From Nocardia nova SH22a (lineage in GTDB: Bacteria; Actinomycetota; Actinomycetes; Mycobacteriales; Mycobacteriaceae), in NCBI RefSeq assembly GCF_000523235.1, contig NZ_CP006850.1, positions 7,130,001-7,194,000 of the forward strand: a DNA stretch of 64,000 nt, in the 5' to 3' direction. The notes under the pieces are model-generated. The model did not search any database, was not told the origin of the DNA, and was given only the letters and a program-made list of their open reading frames with translations. Made by a program: the position numbers and the translations under genes. Shown here piece by piece: positions 1 through 12,049 of this stretch. Within the stretch, counting starts at the first letter, position 1. Each line of letters opens with the position of its first letter.

Positions 1-2740
<2,740 letters not shown>

Positions 2741-2834
2741 GAAAGAACTCCCAAATGCGCAGACAGCGAACAGACCGGCCCACCGAGTCTATATTTTTGG
2801 GGCTCCGCCCGACTCCGGCGGGGTTCTGTCCGCC

Positions 2835-3482
2835 TCAGGGCACGTAGCGCCGCAGCCGCCGCGCGGCGAACTCGCGGAAGTAGGCCAACTTCTCGCCCGG
2901 CACGATCGACGGGAGCAGGAAGTACCACATCCGCTCCATCCGCACCGCCATCTGATCGATGGATTCGGTGCCGACCGCGGTGATGTGCACACCGGCCGTC
3001 ATCTCCTGCAGCAGCAGGCCGATGGTCTCCGGATCGAGATCGGGCTCGAGGTCGCCCTGTGCGATGGCGCGCTCGGCGAGCAGGCGGTGGGTTTCGCCCC
3101 AGTTCTTGGTGACGTTCTCCCCGGACGCGCCGCGATAGTCACCGATCTGGTGGGTGAGTTTGAGGCTGGCGCCGACCATCGGGTCGTTCATGGTGAGGTC
3201 GGCGACCACATAGGTGATGCCGATCGCCGCCTCGAGGGCGGGCACCCGGGGGTCGAAGAAACCCTGACACGCGTTGACCAGCCGCTCGTTGCCCTGATCG
3301 ACCACGGCGCGGGCGAGTTCTTCCTTGGAGCCGAAGTGGAAGTACAGCGCGCCCTTGGTGACGTTGGACTGCGAAATGATCTCGCTCAGACTCGCATTCG
3401 CGTAACCGAGTCGCAGAAAGACGTCGGCCGCGCCTGCCAGCACCGAATCGCGAGTGATTTCCGCACGCGCTTGCCTAGCCAT
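2835..3482 (-). CDS. TetR-family regulator, gamma-butyrolactone-receptor type (ScbR/ArpA-like)
   Basis: This 215-residue protein has an N-terminal TetR helix-turn-helix (residues about 8-55) whose segment SEIISQSNVTKGALYFHFGSK closely follows the ArpA/ScbR gamma-butyrolactone receptor pattern, including MARQARAEITR at the very start. Receptors of this type repress antibiotic or signalling genes and are released by butyrolactone autoregulators; which ligand, if any, is used here is unknown. The ligand domain contains W154-like aromatic residues but I cannot assign a pocket. It lies directly upstream of mfd with a 94-bp gap. Upstream are two 18-bp direct repeats that could be its own operator. 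No butyrolactone synthase (AfsA-like) gene is in the window. Confidence 0.8.
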   Translation of the reverse strand: MARQARAEITRDSVLAGAADVFLRLGYANASLSEIISQSNVTKGALYFHFGSKEELARAVVDQGNERLVNACQGFFDPRVPALEAAIGITYVVADLTMNDPMVGASLKLTHQIGDYRGASGENVTKNWGETHRLLAERAIAQGDLEPDLDPETIGLLLQEMTAGVHITAVGTESIDQMAVRMERMWYFLLPSIVPGEKLAYFREFAARRLRRYVP

Positions 3483-3506
3483 CAGATCCGCCTGTCCTCA
3501 AACCAG

Positions 3507-3574
3507 CCATCCTGAAGTAGACCGATATCCCGAAGTTGACCGACATCACAGCTCGAACAGCACTTGAAGGATGG
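3507..3574. promoter_or_regulatory. Tandem 18-bp direct repeat plus flanking inverted repeat upstream of the ScbR-like gene
   Basis: Two adjacent 18-mers, ATCCTGAAGTAGACCGAT (3509-3526) and ATCCCGAAGTTGACCGAC (3527-3544), match at 15 of 18 positions. The sequence CCATCCTGAAGT at 3507-3518 is partly repeated in inverted orientation at 3562-3574 (ACTTGAAGGATGG). The cluster starts 25 bp upstream of the TetR start codon, a usual place for an autoregulatory operator. Binding by the adjacent regulator is inference. Confidence 0.5.
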
Positions 3575-3716
3575 GTGAACCGTACCATCCGACCGCGCGG
3601 CGCCAGTGGAATCGAGCATTAAGACCAGTCTCCTTCGCAAATCCTGGGTTAACCGTCCAGTTCGGCCCCTATTTACCCCCTGGGCTCTACTCCCGGGCGC
3701 TCAGAACTCGGTGGGC

Positions 3717-4370
3717 TCAGAGCGCCGTCCCGCTCGGCCATTCGGAGGCGAGCTGAGGATCCGCCTCGAGGTGGGCGAGCCCGTTCCAGCACAGATTCAC
3801 CAGATGCGCCGCGACCACTTCCTTGGTGGGCTGGCGCTCGTCGAGCCACCAGGTCGCGGCCGTGGCGACCATGCCGACCAGGGCCTGGGCGTAGAGCGTG
3901 GCGAGGCTGGGATCGAGGTCGCGACGGCCGAAATCACCGGCCAGGATGTGCGCGACCTGGTTGACCGCCTCGTTCAGCAGACTCGAATAGGTTCCGGCGG
4001 CCGCCGCGGCGGGCTGATCACGCATCAGGATGCGGAAACCGTCGGTCCGTTCCTCTATGTAGGTCAGCAGCGCGAGCGCGACCTGTTCCAGCCGGACCCG
4101 CGAGCGATTCTGGGTCAGCGAGGAGGTGATCATGTCCAGCAGTGTCGACATCTCCCGGTCGACCACGACCGCGTAGAGACCTTCCTTACCCCCGAAGTGT
4201 TCGTAGACAACGGGTTTGGACACCTGCGCGCGCTGCGCGATCTCCTCGATGGAGGTGGCGTCGTACCCGCGCTCGGCGAACAGCGTCCGGCCGATCTCGA
4301 TCAACTGCTGCCGCCGCTGGGTCCCCGTCATCCGTGGCCGCGGTGTCCGATTCACGTCACCCGAAGTCAT
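3717..4370 (-). CDS. TetR-family transcriptional regulator (Rv1019-like position)
   Basis: The 217-residue product has a TetR DNA-binding domain (about residues 15-60; IEEIAQRAQVSKPVVYEHFGGKEGLYAVVVDRE) followed by an all-helical ligand domain with no recognisable ligand signature. I chose the ATG at 4370 (MTSGDVNRTPRPR) because GGGAA lies just before it; a longer reading would start at 4415. It sits between mfd and tRNA-Gln/glmU, exactly where M. tuberculosis carries Rv1019. The target is unknown. An inverted repeat GGCGCTC...GAGCGCC (3696-3726) overlaps the stop codon but has no T-run after it. Confidence 0.88.
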   Translation of the reverse strand: MTSGDVNRTPRPRMTGTQRRQQLIEIGRTLFAERGYDATSIEEIAQRAQVSKPVVYEHFGGKEGLYAVVVDREMSTLLDMITSSLTQNRSRVRLEQVALALLTYIEERTDGFRILMRDQPAAAAAGTYSSLLNEAVNQVAHILAGDFGRRDLDPSLATLYAQALVGMVATAATWWLDERQPTKEVVAAHLVNLCWNGLAHLEADPQLASEWPSGTAL

Positions 4371-4587
4371 CGCTTCCCGCCGCCTCCCTGCGATACCTGC
4401 CCGATCGACGGACAACTCTTCCAGATCCGGAGAGCACCGTCCCCATCACCCCGGCGACCGGCGCGCCACGAAACGGACGCCCCGGATGTCATATCCCAAA
4501 ATTCGCGGAATGGCGGGGGAACATGCGAGGATCTAACGCGCATGCCGTGGCGTGGCGGTGGATCCGAGTGGTCCACCGGTGCGACAA

Positions 4588-4658
4588 TCCGCCGTAGTGT
4601 AATGGCAGCACCACTGATTTTGGTTCAGTTAGTTCAGGTTCGAGTCCTGGCGGCGGAG
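4588..4658 (+). tRNA. tRNA-Gln (anticodon TTG)
   Basis: The 71-nt cloverleaf has acceptor arms TCCGCCG (4588-4594) and CGGCGGA (4651-4657). The anticodon stem ACTGA/TCAGT closes a seven-base loop TTTTGGT, giving anticodon TTG, which reads CAA. The T arm contains GGTTCGAGTCC. The 3' CCA is not encoded. It lies upstream of glmU, as in mycobacteria. Confidence 0.95.
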
Positions 4659-4829
4659 CTGGCAATGGGGCTGCGACCTGCGCGGATATCGTTGCGAGTC
4701 CCGATCCGCCGGGCCTCGGTCCGAGTGAACTAGGGTGTGGGCGACGGCGCGCCGCGGGCCGCGTGTGCCGTCGGTCAGGACAGCCCACACCCGCACGATG
4801 ACAGGCAGACAGGCAGCCGAGGGAGATCC

Positions 4830-6320
4830 ATGCCACAGCAGACCGCCGTCGTCGTTCTCGCCGCCGGCGCCGGAACTCGAATGCGGTCGAAGACTCCGAA
4901 GGTGCTGCATTCGCTGGCCGGTCGCACCATGCTCGAGCATGCGCTGCACGCGGCGAACGAGATCGACCCCACCACACTCGTCACGGTCATCGGCCACGAT
5001 CGTGAGCAGGTCGGCGCGGCGGTGAATTCCGTTGCGGCGGAACTGAGTCGCGACATCGTCCCGGCCATCCAGGAAAAGCAGCTCGGCACCGGGCACGCCG
5101 TGCAGTGCGCGCTGACCGCGCTGCCCGCGGATTTCACCGGGGACCTGCTCGTCACCTCCGCCGATGTGCCGCTGCTGGACGGCCACACGCTGTCCGCGCT
5201 GCTGGACGAACACCGCAGCTACCACCCGCGCCCGGCGGTCACGGTGCTGACCTTCGTCCCCGAGGATCCCAACGGCTACGGCCGTATCGTGCGCGACGAG
5301 GACGGTGGCGTCCTCGAGATCGTCGAACACGCCGACGCCAGTCCGGAACAGGCCGCGATCGGTGAAGTCAATTCCGGTGTATACGTTTTCGACGTCACCG
5401 TGCTGCGGACGATGGTCAACCGGCTCACCACCTCGAATGCCCAGCACGAGTTGTATCTGACCGATGTGCTGAAACTGGCGCGCGAGGCCGGTCATCCGGT
5501 GCACGGCGCCCGCCTGGTCGACGCCGCCAAGGTCACGGGGGTCAACGACCGGGTGCAGATGGCCGCGGCGGCCCGCACCCTCAATCGCTATATCGTCGAA
5601 CGCCATATGCGCGCCGGTGTCACGGTGATCGATCCGGCCACCACCTGGATCGACGCCGGGGTGCGCATCGCTCGCGACGCGATCATCCGGCCCGGCGTCC
5701 AACTGCTGGGCGCGACCGTGATCGGCGAGGACGCCGAGGTCGGCCCCGATTCGACCCTCACCGATGTGATCGTCGGCGAAGGCGCGAAGGTGGTCCGGAC
5801 ACACGGCGAGGGCGCGACCATCGCCACCGGCGCCACCATCGGCCCGTTCGCCTATCTGCGCCCCGGGACGATCGTCGGGGAGTCCGGCAAACTGGGCGCG
5901 TTCGTGGAGACCAAGAACGCCAGCATCGGCGCGCATTCCAAGGTCCCGCATCTGACCTACGTCGGCGACGCCACCATCGGTGAGCACAGCAACATCGGTG
6001 CATCGAGTGTGTTCGTCAACTACGACGGCGTGCACAAACACCACACCGTGATCGGTTCGCACGTCCGCACCGGCAGCGACACGATGTTCGTGGCGCCGGT
6101 GACGGTCGGCGACGGCGCTTATTCGGGTGCGGGTACTGTGCTGCGTAGAAACGTTCCGCCGGGGGCGCTCGCCGTGTCCGGTGGAGCACAGAAGAACATT
6201 GAGGGCTGGGTGCAGCGGAACCGTCCCGGGACGGCCGCGGCGCAGGCGGCGGCGGAGGCGATCGCGGCTGCCAACAGGGCGAGTCAGGCAACCGAGCAAA
6301 AGGATGGCAACACAGAGTGA
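4830..6320 (+). CDS. glmU: Bifunctional N-acetylglucosamine-1-phosphate uridyltransferase / glucosamine-1-phosphate acetyltransferase
   Basis: GlmU makes UDP-GlcNAc for peptidoglycan and arabinogalactan linker synthesis in the cytoplasm. The 496-residue length matches actinobacterial GlmU. The N-terminal nucleotidyltransferase motif [20 protein letters not shown] is at residues 7-26, and the C-terminal left-handed beta-helix acetyltransferase repeats (for example [15 protein letters not shown]) begin near residue 255. The ATG at 4830 is preferred over the upstream in-frame GTG at 4737 because GGGAG lies six bases before it and the family motif starts just after it. The stop codon overlaps the prs start by four bases (GTGA), so the two are translationally coupled. 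Confidence 0.98.
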   Translation: MPQQTAVVVLAAGAGTRMRSKTPKVLHSLAGRTMLEHALHAANEIDPTTLVTVIGHDREQVGAAVNSVAAELSRDIVPAIQEKQLGTGHAVQCALTALPADFTGDLLVTSADVPLLDGHTLSALLDEHRSYHPRPAVTVLTFVPEDPNGYGRIVRDEDGGVLEIVEHADASPEQAAIGEVNSGVYVFDVTVLRTMVNRLTTSNAQHELYLTDVLKLAREAGHPVHGARLVDAAKVTGVNDRVQMAAAARTLNRYIVERHMRAGVTVIDPATTWIDAGVRIARDAIIRPGVQLLGATVIGEDAEVGPDSTLTDVIVGEGAKVVRTHGEGATIATGATIGPFAYLRPGTIVGESGKLGAFVETKNASIGAHSKVPHLTYVGDATIGEHSNIGASSVFVNYDGVHKHHTVIGSHVRTGSDTMFVAPVTVGDGAYSGAGTVLRRNVPPGALAVSGGAQKNIEGWVQRNRPGTAAAQAAAEAIAAANRASQATEQKDGNTE

Positions 6321-7297
6321 CCGCGTTCTCCACCGACAACCAGAAGAACCTGATGCTGTTCTCGGGGCGCGCTCACCCCGAGTTGGCGGAGCAGGTCGCG
6401 AAGGAACTCGACGTCGCGATCACACCGCAAACCGCTCGCGAATTCGCCAACGGCGAGATCTTCGTGCGGTTCGAGGAATCCGTGCGCGGCTCGGACGCCT
6501 TTGTGCTGCAGAGCTTTCCGGCACCGCTGAACCAGTGGCTGATGGAACAGCTGATCATGATCGACGCGCTCAAGCGCGGTTCGGCCAAGCGCATCACCGC
6601 CGTGTTGCCGTTCTACCCCTACGCGCGCCAGGACAAGAAGCACCGCGGCCGTGAGCCCATCTCCGCCCGCTTGGTCGCCGATCTGCTCAAGACCGCCGGC
6701 GCCGACCGCATCATCACCGTCGATCTGCACACCGACCAGATCCAGGGCTTCTTCGACGGCCCGGTCGACCACATGCACGCGCTGGTCCAGCTGTCGGAGT
6801 ACGTGCGCAACCACTACAGCACCGACAACTGCACCATCGTCTCCCCCGACGCGGGCCGCGTGAAGGTCGCCGAGAAGTGGGCCGACGCGCTGGGCGGCGC
6901 CCCGGTGGCGTTCATCCACAAGACCCGCGACCCGCTGGTGCCGAACCAGGTCAAGTCGCACCGTCCGGTCGGTGACGTCGCGGGCCGCACCTGCATCCTG
7001 ATCGACGACATGATCGACACCGGCGGCACCATCGCCGAGGCCGTGCGCGTACTGCGCGAGGCCGGTGCGGGCGATGTCGTCATCGCCGCCACCCACGGCG
7101 TGCTGTCGGCCCCCGCCGCCGAGCGGCTCGCCTCCTGCGGCGCCCGCGAGGTCATCGTCACCAACACCCTGCCGATCACCGAGGACAAGAAGTTCCCCTC
7201 GCTGACCGTGCTGTCGATCGCCCCGCTGCTGGCCCGGACCATCCGCGAGGTCTTCGAGAACGGCTCGGTCACGGGCTTGTTCAACGGCAGCGCCTAA
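6317..7297 (+). CDS. prs: Ribose-phosphate pyrophosphokinase (PRPP synthase)
   Basis: This 326-residue enzyme makes PRPP from ribose 5-phosphate and ATP for nucleotide, histidine, tryptophan and decaprenylphosphoryl-arabinose synthesis. Visible family motifs are the catalytic flexible-loop region [17 protein letters not shown] (about residue 95), the metal-binding [11 protein letters not shown] and the PRPP-binding loop [14 protein letters not shown] (about residue 230). The GTG start overlaps the glmU TGA by four bases, with AAGGA upstream. The glmU-prs pair is the same as Rv1018c-Rv1017c. Confidence 0.98.
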   Translation: MTAFSTDNQKNLMLFSGRAHPELAEQVAKELDVAITPQTAREFANGEIFVRFEESVRGSDAFVLQSFPAPLNQWLMEQLIMIDALKRGSAKRITAVLPFYPYARQDKKHRGREPISARLVADLLKTAGADRIITVDLHTDQIQGFFDGPVDHMHALVQLSEYVRNHYSTDNCTIVSPDAGRVKVAEKWADALGGAPVAFIHKTRDPLVPNQVKSHRPVGDVAGRTCILIDDMIDTGGTIAEAVRVLREAGAGDVVIAATHGVLSAPAAERLASCGAREVIVTNTLPITEDKKFPSLTVLSIAPLLARTIREVFENGSVTGLFNGSA

Positions 7298-7587
7298 GCT
7301 CCCCCGCCTCTCCGCGTATTTTGCGTGCCGTGGGTGGGTAGTCGGCTTGGTCGTCGGTCTCGCCTTGTCGGCGCCGACAGTTTTGGGCGTGCCCGGCAAG
7401 TTACCCATGTTCTTGCCAAATCAGTGGTCCCGTCGGATTCCTCCGGCAGGGCCACTGTGTTTTTTGGATGTTCAAGCGCTCGAGCAGCGGTTCTATTCAC
7501 TTCGGCAAGGTGCGGCGGTAGCGTTGAAGAGTGGGTACGCCGGAATTGCCGGTGGTGCGCGGGGCTGGGAGAGAGCGAGCTTCGACG

Positions 7588-7905
7588 ATGGCCGACGAGC
7601 GCGAGGAGTTCCGATTGACGGACGAGGTGTTCGACATGGACGACGAAGACCGCGAGGATCTGGACTACGACCTCGGTGACGACGAGCAGGCCGACGAGGT
7701 TCGGGAGTATCAGCGCTATATCGATGATCCGCCGCAGGATCTGGTGATCCAGTACCACGAGAACGACGACGACGGGCGGCTCGGGATCAAGAGCGAGCTC
7801 GATCAGGAGTGGACCCGGCGGCGGCATCGCGACGAGGAACGGGCCGAGGACGATCGACCCGCGGAGGTCGCGGCCATCGAGGTGGTCGACGAACCCGGCG
7901 ACTGA
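7588..7905 (+). CDS. Highly acidic hypothetical protein
   Basis: I do not recognise this 105-residue product. It is extremely rich in Asp and Glu, including the stretch VFDMDDEDREDLDYDLGDDE near its N-terminus, and has no membrane segment, so it is probably a disordered cytoplasmic protein. Third-position GC is high throughout, which supports a real gene. The start is uncertain: ATG 7588 (MADEREEF) is used, but an in-frame GTG at 7531 would add 19 residues and neither has a good ribosome-binding site. The roughly 290 bp between prs and this gene shows no gene, RNA or clear terminator. Confidence 0.6.
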   Translation: MADEREEFRLTDEVFDMDDEDREDLDYDLGDDEQADEVREYQRYIDDPPQDLVIQYHENDDDGRLGIKSELDQEWTRRRHRDEERAEDDRPAEVAAIEVVDEPGD

Positions 7906-7992
7906 GGACATTCCGATGGCGCCGGGGCATTCCGTCGGCGCCGGGTCACGGCCGCCGATTCCCTTGTCGGACCTGGGCACTAGATTGGCGGA

Positions 7993-8628
7993 ATGAGCGG
8001 ATTCGCGGGGTTCCCGTTCGCCGGGCTGGACTTCTACGAAGATCTGGAAGCCGATAATTCGAAGGCTTTCTGGAACGAGCACAAACATGTCTACGACGCG
8101 TCGGTGCGGGCGCCGATGCTGGCACTGACCGCGGAACTGGAAGAGGACTTCGGCACGGCCAAGCTGTTCCGGCCGTATCGCGATGTGCGGTTCTCGAAGA
8201 ACAAGTTGCCGTACAAGGAGCATCAGGGCGCGTTCATCGCGGTCGGACCGGCCACCGGGTGGTACGTGCAGATCGGGGCGCCCGGATTGTTCGTGGCGGG
8301 CGGCGTGTACGCCATGGGCTCGGAGCAGCTGGCCCGCCTGCGGACCACGATCGACGACGATGTGCGCGGGCCCGAACTGGAACGCCTGCTGGATGAATTG
8401 ACCACGGCCGGTTACGAAATCGGCGGTGATCAGTTGAAGACCCGGCCGAAGGGCTATGACGCCGACCATCCGCGCATCGAACTGCTGCGGCACAAATCCC
8501 TGGTGGTACGCCGGGACTTCGGCGCACCGAAGTGGCTGGAAACGCGACGCACCGCCAAGGAGGTCCGCACCGCGTGGGAGGCGATGCGGCCCCTGGTCGA
8601 TTGGCTGGGCGCGGTGCTCGGCTCCTGA
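7993..8628 (+). CDS. DUF2461 family protein
   Basis: The 211-residue product matches the DUF2461 (TIGR02453) family through FPFAGLDFYEDLEADNSKAFW at its N-terminus, the basic RPYRDVRFSKNKLPYKEH block near residue 60 and the C-terminal RHKSLVVRRDF segment. The biochemical role of the family is unknown to me. The ATG lies 87 bp after the acidic protein gene on the same strand. The gene is convergent with egtD, with 109 bp between the two stops. Confidence 0.88.
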   Translation: MSGFAGFPFAGLDFYEDLEADNSKAFWNEHKHVYDASVRAPMLALTAELEEDFGTAKLFRPYRDVRFSKNKLPYKEHQGAFIAVGPATGWYVQIGAPGLFVAGGVYAMGSEQLARLRTTIDDDVRGPELERLLDELTTAGYEIGGDQLKTRPKGYDADHPRIELLRHKSLVVRRDFGAPKWLETRRTAKEVRTAWEAMRPLVDWLGAVLGS

Positions 8629-8737
8629 TCTGCGCTCGACCTGCGCGCAAGTCCCTTACCCCGGCACAGTCGTGGTTTCGAAGAACCGGCCGGTCTGGGC
8701 CGAGCACACTCCCGGGTCCGGTGCGGGCCCCTTCGGT

Positions 8738-9709
8738 TCAGCGCCGCTCGGCCAGCACCAGCACGAACCGATCGTCCGGGTCGGTCCACAGTTGCTCGGT
8801 CGTGAATCCGGCGGCGGCCAATTCCTGACTGAGGCCGTCCAGCCGGAACTTCGCGGAGATCTCGGTGCGCATCTGCTCGCCAGCCGCGAAGTGCACGACC
8901 AGATCGAGGTCCGCGATCGTCACCGTCATGTCGCGGGTGGCCTCCAGTCGCATCTCGATCCATTCGTTGTCGGCATCCCAGCGCGCGATATGGGCGAAGG
9001 CGTCCGGATCGAAATCGGCGTGCAGCCGAGAGTTCAGGACGTGCAGCACATTCCGGTTGAATTCAGCCGTGACTCCCGCGGCGTCGTCGTAGGCGGGGAC
9101 CAGGACCGCGGGATCGGTGACCAGGCCCGCACCGAGCAGCAGTTGCTCACCGGGCTCGAGCACCCGGTGGATTCCGCCGAGGAATTCGGCCCGTTCGGCG
9201 GGTACGAGGTTGCCGATGGTGCCGCCGAGAAAAGCAATCGTCCGGCGCCCGCCGCGGGGCAGATTGTGCAGCGTATCGGTGAAATCACTGACCACGCCGT
9301 GCACCGACAGCGTCGGGAATTCGGCGCCGACCTGTTCGGCCGCGCCGCGCAGGGCCGAAACCGAGACATCCTGCGGCACATAGGTTTTCAGCGGCCCTTC
9401 GGACAGCATGGCCGACAGCAGCAACCGGGTCTTGGCCGCCGATCCCGCACCCAGCTCCACCAGCACCTCGGCCTGGGCGATCCGCGCGATATCCCCGACC
9501 ACCCGTTCCAGCAGCGCCCGCTCGGTGCGGGTCGGATAGTACTCGGGCAGCTCGGTGATGGCCTCGAACAGTTCGCTGCCCCGGGCGTCGTAGAACCACT
9601 TGGGCGGCAGCGTCTTCGGCGTCGCGGTGAGTCCGGTCCGCGCGTCCGCGCGCAGGGCGGCGGCGAGATCCTCATCGGTGAGGTGGACTTCCAGCGTCGG
9701 TTCGGTCAT
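8738..9709 (-). CDS. egtD: L-histidine N-alpha-methyltransferase EgtD (ergothioneine synthesis)
   Basis: EgtD trimethylates histidine to hercynine with S-adenosylmethionine, the first committed step of ergothioneine synthesis. The 323-residue product carries the family N-terminus (LPPKWFYDARGSELFEAI), the SAM-binding motif VELGAGSAAKTRLLL near residue 80 and FLGGTIGNL. The ATG at 9709 (MTEPTLEVHL) overlaps the egtC stop by four bases (ATGA) and has AAGGGC upstream; a longer reading frame reaching 9829 runs through egtC and is rejected. It is the last gene of the egtA-B-C-D run. Confidence 0.97.
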   Translation of the reverse strand: MTEPTLEVHLTDEDLAAALRADARTGLTATPKTLPPKWFYDARGSELFEAITELPEYYPTRTERALLERVVGDIARIAQAEVLVELGAGSAAKTRLLLSAMLSEGPLKTYVPQDVSVSALRGAAEQVGAEFPTLSVHGVVSDFTDTLHNLPRGGRRTIAFLGGTIGNLVPAERAEFLGGIHRVLEPGEQLLLGAGLVTDPAVLVPAYDDAAGVTAEFNRNVLHVLNSRLHADFDPDAFAHIARWDADNEWIEMRLEATRDMTVTIADLDLVVHFAAGEQMRTEISAKFRLDGLSQELAAAGFTTEQLWTDPDDRFVLVLAERR

Positions 9710-10644
9710 GAACGAGCCCTTTCGGATACATCGGGTCCAGCGGAACCGGGGTGGTTCGAAGCGAGAGGTGTGACGACCAGATGGCCGGGCCGCACCGTGA
9801 GCACCTGCCCGTCGGCAATGGGCCGCCAACGGGGATCGTCGTCGTATGGTTCGGAGGAGACCACGGCGAACTCATCGGTGACCAGCACCGACAACGAGTG
9901 GTAAACGGTTGTCGCCCAGAGTGTTTCACCATCTCCGAGCAGGAGATTCAGCCGCGCCGCAGGGACGCGCACAAGGATCGCGTCCACTACCTCCGCCAGC
10001 ACCGCGGCGACTTCACTCGGAGTGACGTCGCCGGTGTGCGCCGCCGGCCGTTCCACATCCGACGGGATACCCTCCGCATCGTTCGGGAGCGGATCCCGCC
10101 CCGCGGGTCCAGCGAAGTCGGTAGCCGTCCCCGCCGCGCGATCGCGGGCACCGGCCGTGCCTTCACACCGGGCCAGGGCGGCACGCACGATCACCCAGAG
10201 CGCAGCCGAATCGGTGACGGATTCGGCGGCCAGCAGATCCGGAGCGCCGAATTGCGCTGCCACCGCGGGTAATACAGTGCGCCACTCCGGGATCACCCCG
10301 TTGTGACTGAAGGCCCAGCGCGCGTCGATGAACGGCGCGCAGGCCGACCGTTCGACCGGCATACCGACCGTCGCCGAGCGCACCGCACCCAGCACCGCCG
10401 TCGACCACAACTGCGGCAGCACCTCGTCCACCGCGGGATCGGTCCAGATCGGCGCGGGATTGCGGTAGCGACTGGCCCCCGCCTCCCGCACCCACCAGGC
10501 GACGCCGAAGCCGTCGGCGTTGATGGTGCCACCGCGGCGCATGTCCTTCGGCGCCCAGGCCTGGGTGCGCAGGGAATAGTCACCCCGCGTGAGGATTTCA
10601 CCGACGGGGACGGGTGGGCCCAGGTAGCCGAGGTGTCGGCACAT
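9706..10644 (-). CDS. egtC: Gamma-glutamyl-hercynylcysteine sulfoxide hydrolase EgtC
   Basis: EgtC is an Ntn-type amidohydrolase (class II glutamine amidotransferase fold) that removes glutamate from gamma-glutamyl-hercynylcysteine sulfoxide. The 312-residue product begins MCRHLGYLG, so Cys2 is the expected N-terminal nucleophile after Met removal. Further family segments are GGTINADGFGVAWW and FSHNGVIPEW. The central stretch around residues 155-200 (GTAGARDRAAGTATDF onward) is low-complexity and longer than I expect, probably a species-specific loop. It overlaps egtB by one base (TGATG) and egtD by four. Confidence 0.95.
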   Translation of the reverse strand: MCRHLGYLGPPVPVGEILTRGDYSLRTQAWAPKDMRRGGTINADGFGVAWWVREAGASRYRNPAPIWTDPAVDEVLPQLWSTAVLGAVRSATVGMPVERSACAPFIDARWAFSHNGVIPEWRTVLPAVAAQFGAPDLLAAESVTDSAALWVIVRAALARCEGTAGARDRAAGTATDFAGPAGRDPLPNDAEGIPSDVERPAAHTGDVTPSEVAAVLAEVVDAILVRVPAARLNLLLGDGETLWATTVYHSLSVLVTDEFAVVSSEPYDDDPRWRPIADGQVLTVRPGHLVVTPLASNHPGSAGPDVSERARS

Positions 10645-11981
10645 CAGCGTTCGTCCGGGTGTAGGTCGCGGGCCAGGCGGAAGCCGGAGAAGATCTGGCG
10701 GCGGATGGGGTGGTCCCAGTTGCGGAAGGTGCCGCGGCAGGCGACCGGGTCGGTGCCGAAGGAACCGCCGCGCAGGATCCGGTAGTCACCGCCGAAGAAC
10801 ACCTCGGAGTACTCGCGGTACGGGAAGGCGCCGAATCCCGGATAGGGTTCGAAACCCGAGGACGTCCATTCCCACACGTCACCGATCAGCTGATGCACCC
10901 CGGCCGGGGAGGCCCCCGCCGGATAGGCGCCGACATCCGCCGGTTCCAGGTGGCGCTGACCGAGATTGGCGGTGGTCTCGTCCGGCTCGGCATCGCCCCA
11001 CGGGTAGCGGCGGGAGCGGCCGGTGGCCGGATCGAACCGCGCGGCCTTCTCCCATTCGGCCTCGGTCGGCAGCCGTTTGCCCGCCCAGTTCGCGTACGCC
11101 TCGGCCTCGAACCAGCACACGTGCACCACCGGCTGCTGCGGGCGCACCGGGGCCATGGTCCCGAAAGCCCTTCGCCACCAGCGGTTGTCGCTGCCCCGCT
11201 CCCAGAATTGCGGGGCTCGCAGATCGGCGTCGGCCCGATGCTCCCAGCCGCGCCGCGACCACAGGTCCGGGCGCTCGTATCCGCCGTCGTCGATGAATGC
11301 CTGGTACTGCGCGTTCGTGACCGGGGCGGCGTCGATCGCGAATCCGGGAACGTGGACCCGATGACCGGGCCGCTCGTTGTCCAGTGCCCACGGATCGGTC
11401 GAGGTGCCCATCGTGAATTCACCTGCGGGAACGATGATCTCGTCACCGACCGCGACCCGGGCGCCGGGCGCGGGCGGCGCGGACAGGACGGCCGGACCCC
11501 GGCGCAGCTGATGGGTGGCCAGCATGGTCTCGTCGTGCTGTTGTTCGTGCTGGGCGATCATTCCGAAGGCGAATCCGCTGTCCACCAGCCGATGTCCGCG
11601 TAGCGGGCTGGTGTCGAGAACACCGAGGACCTTCTCCCGCACGGTCCCCACATAGCCGCGGGCCTGCGCCGGATCCAGCAGCGGCAACGCCGGACGGTCG
11701 GCGCGGGCATGGCGGAACGCGTCGTAGAGCTGGTCGATATCGGCCCGCACCGGCTCCCGGCCCCCGACATCGCGGACCAGCCACAGCTCTTCCTGATTGC
11801 CGATATGGGCGAGATCCCATACCAGCGGGCTCATCAGCGGTGAATGCTGGGCGACCAGGTCCGCCTCGTCGACCGCCTCGGTCAGCACGGTCGTGCGGGC
11901 GCGGGCCCTGGTCAGGACCTCCGCGATCTGTGTGCGCAGCCGCTCGGTGTCGGCGTGATCGGTTCCGGCGTGCACGGTCAT
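10644..11981 (-). CDS. egtB: Hercynine oxygenase EgtB (iron-dependent sulfoxide synthase)
   Basis: EgtB couples hercynine to gamma-glutamylcysteine with oxygen, using a non-haem iron held by three histidines. In the 445-residue product an N-terminal DinB-like helical domain supplies the ligands, visible as DLAHIGNQEELW near residue 50 and MIAQHEQQHDETM near residue 130, followed by a C-terminal FGE-sulfatase-type fold (GDVWEWTSSGFEPYPGF, RGGSFGTDP). The ATG at 11981 is used because GGGGAG lies eight bases upstream. It also overlaps by four bases the stop of a 23-codon ORF that links it to egtA. Confidence 0.97.
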   Translation of the reverse strand: MTVHAGTDHADTERLRTQIAEVLTRARARTTVLTEAVDEADLVAQHSPLMSPLVWDLAHIGNQEELWLVRDVGGREPVRADIDQLYDAFRHARADRPALPLLDPAQARGYVGTVREKVLGVLDTSPLRGHRLVDSGFAFGMIAQHEQQHDETMLATHQLRRGPAVLSAPPAPGARVAVGDEIIVPAGEFTMGTSTDPWALDNERPGHRVHVPGFAIDAAPVTNAQYQAFIDDGGYERPDLWSRRGWEHRADADLRAPQFWERGSDNRWWRRAFGTMAPVRPQQPVVHVCWFEAEAYANWAGKRLPTEAEWEKAARFDPATGRSRRYPWGDAEPDETTANLGQRHLEPADVGAYPAGASPAGVHQLIGDVWEWTSSGFEPYPGFGAFPYREYSEVFFGGDYRILRGGSFGTDPVACRGTFRNWDHPIRRQIFSGFRLARDLHPDER

Positions 11982-12049
11982 GAGCGCTCTCCCCACAGGT
12001 GGACCGGGCGGATGGTGACCGCCGTGGCGGTCTGGACGGGGACGTTCAT
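11978..12049 (-). CDS. 23-codon ORF bridging egtA and egtB
   Basis: A short frame, MNVPVQTATAVTIRPVHL followed by WGERS and a stop, begins at an ATG that overlaps the egtA stop (ATGA, 12046-12049). It ends in a TGA that overlaps the egtB ATG (ATGA, 11978-11981). Its last codons contain the GGGGAG used as the egtB ribosome-binding site. The exact double overlap suggests a translated linker that passes ribosomes from egtA to egtB. It may alternatively be a chance frame in a 64-bp gap, and no function is assigned to the peptide. Confidence 0.45.
   Translation of the reverse strand: MNVPVQTATAVTIRPVHLWGERS

Noticed and set aside
2770..2825. A GC-rich inverted repeat after the first TetR gene as a terminator
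   Set aside because: The T-run is on the wrong side of the stem for the gene it would end.
3696..3726. GGCGCTC/GAGCGCC hairpin as a terminator of the second TetR gene
   Set aside because: It overlaps the stop codon but is not followed by a T-run, so support is too weak for a separate feature.
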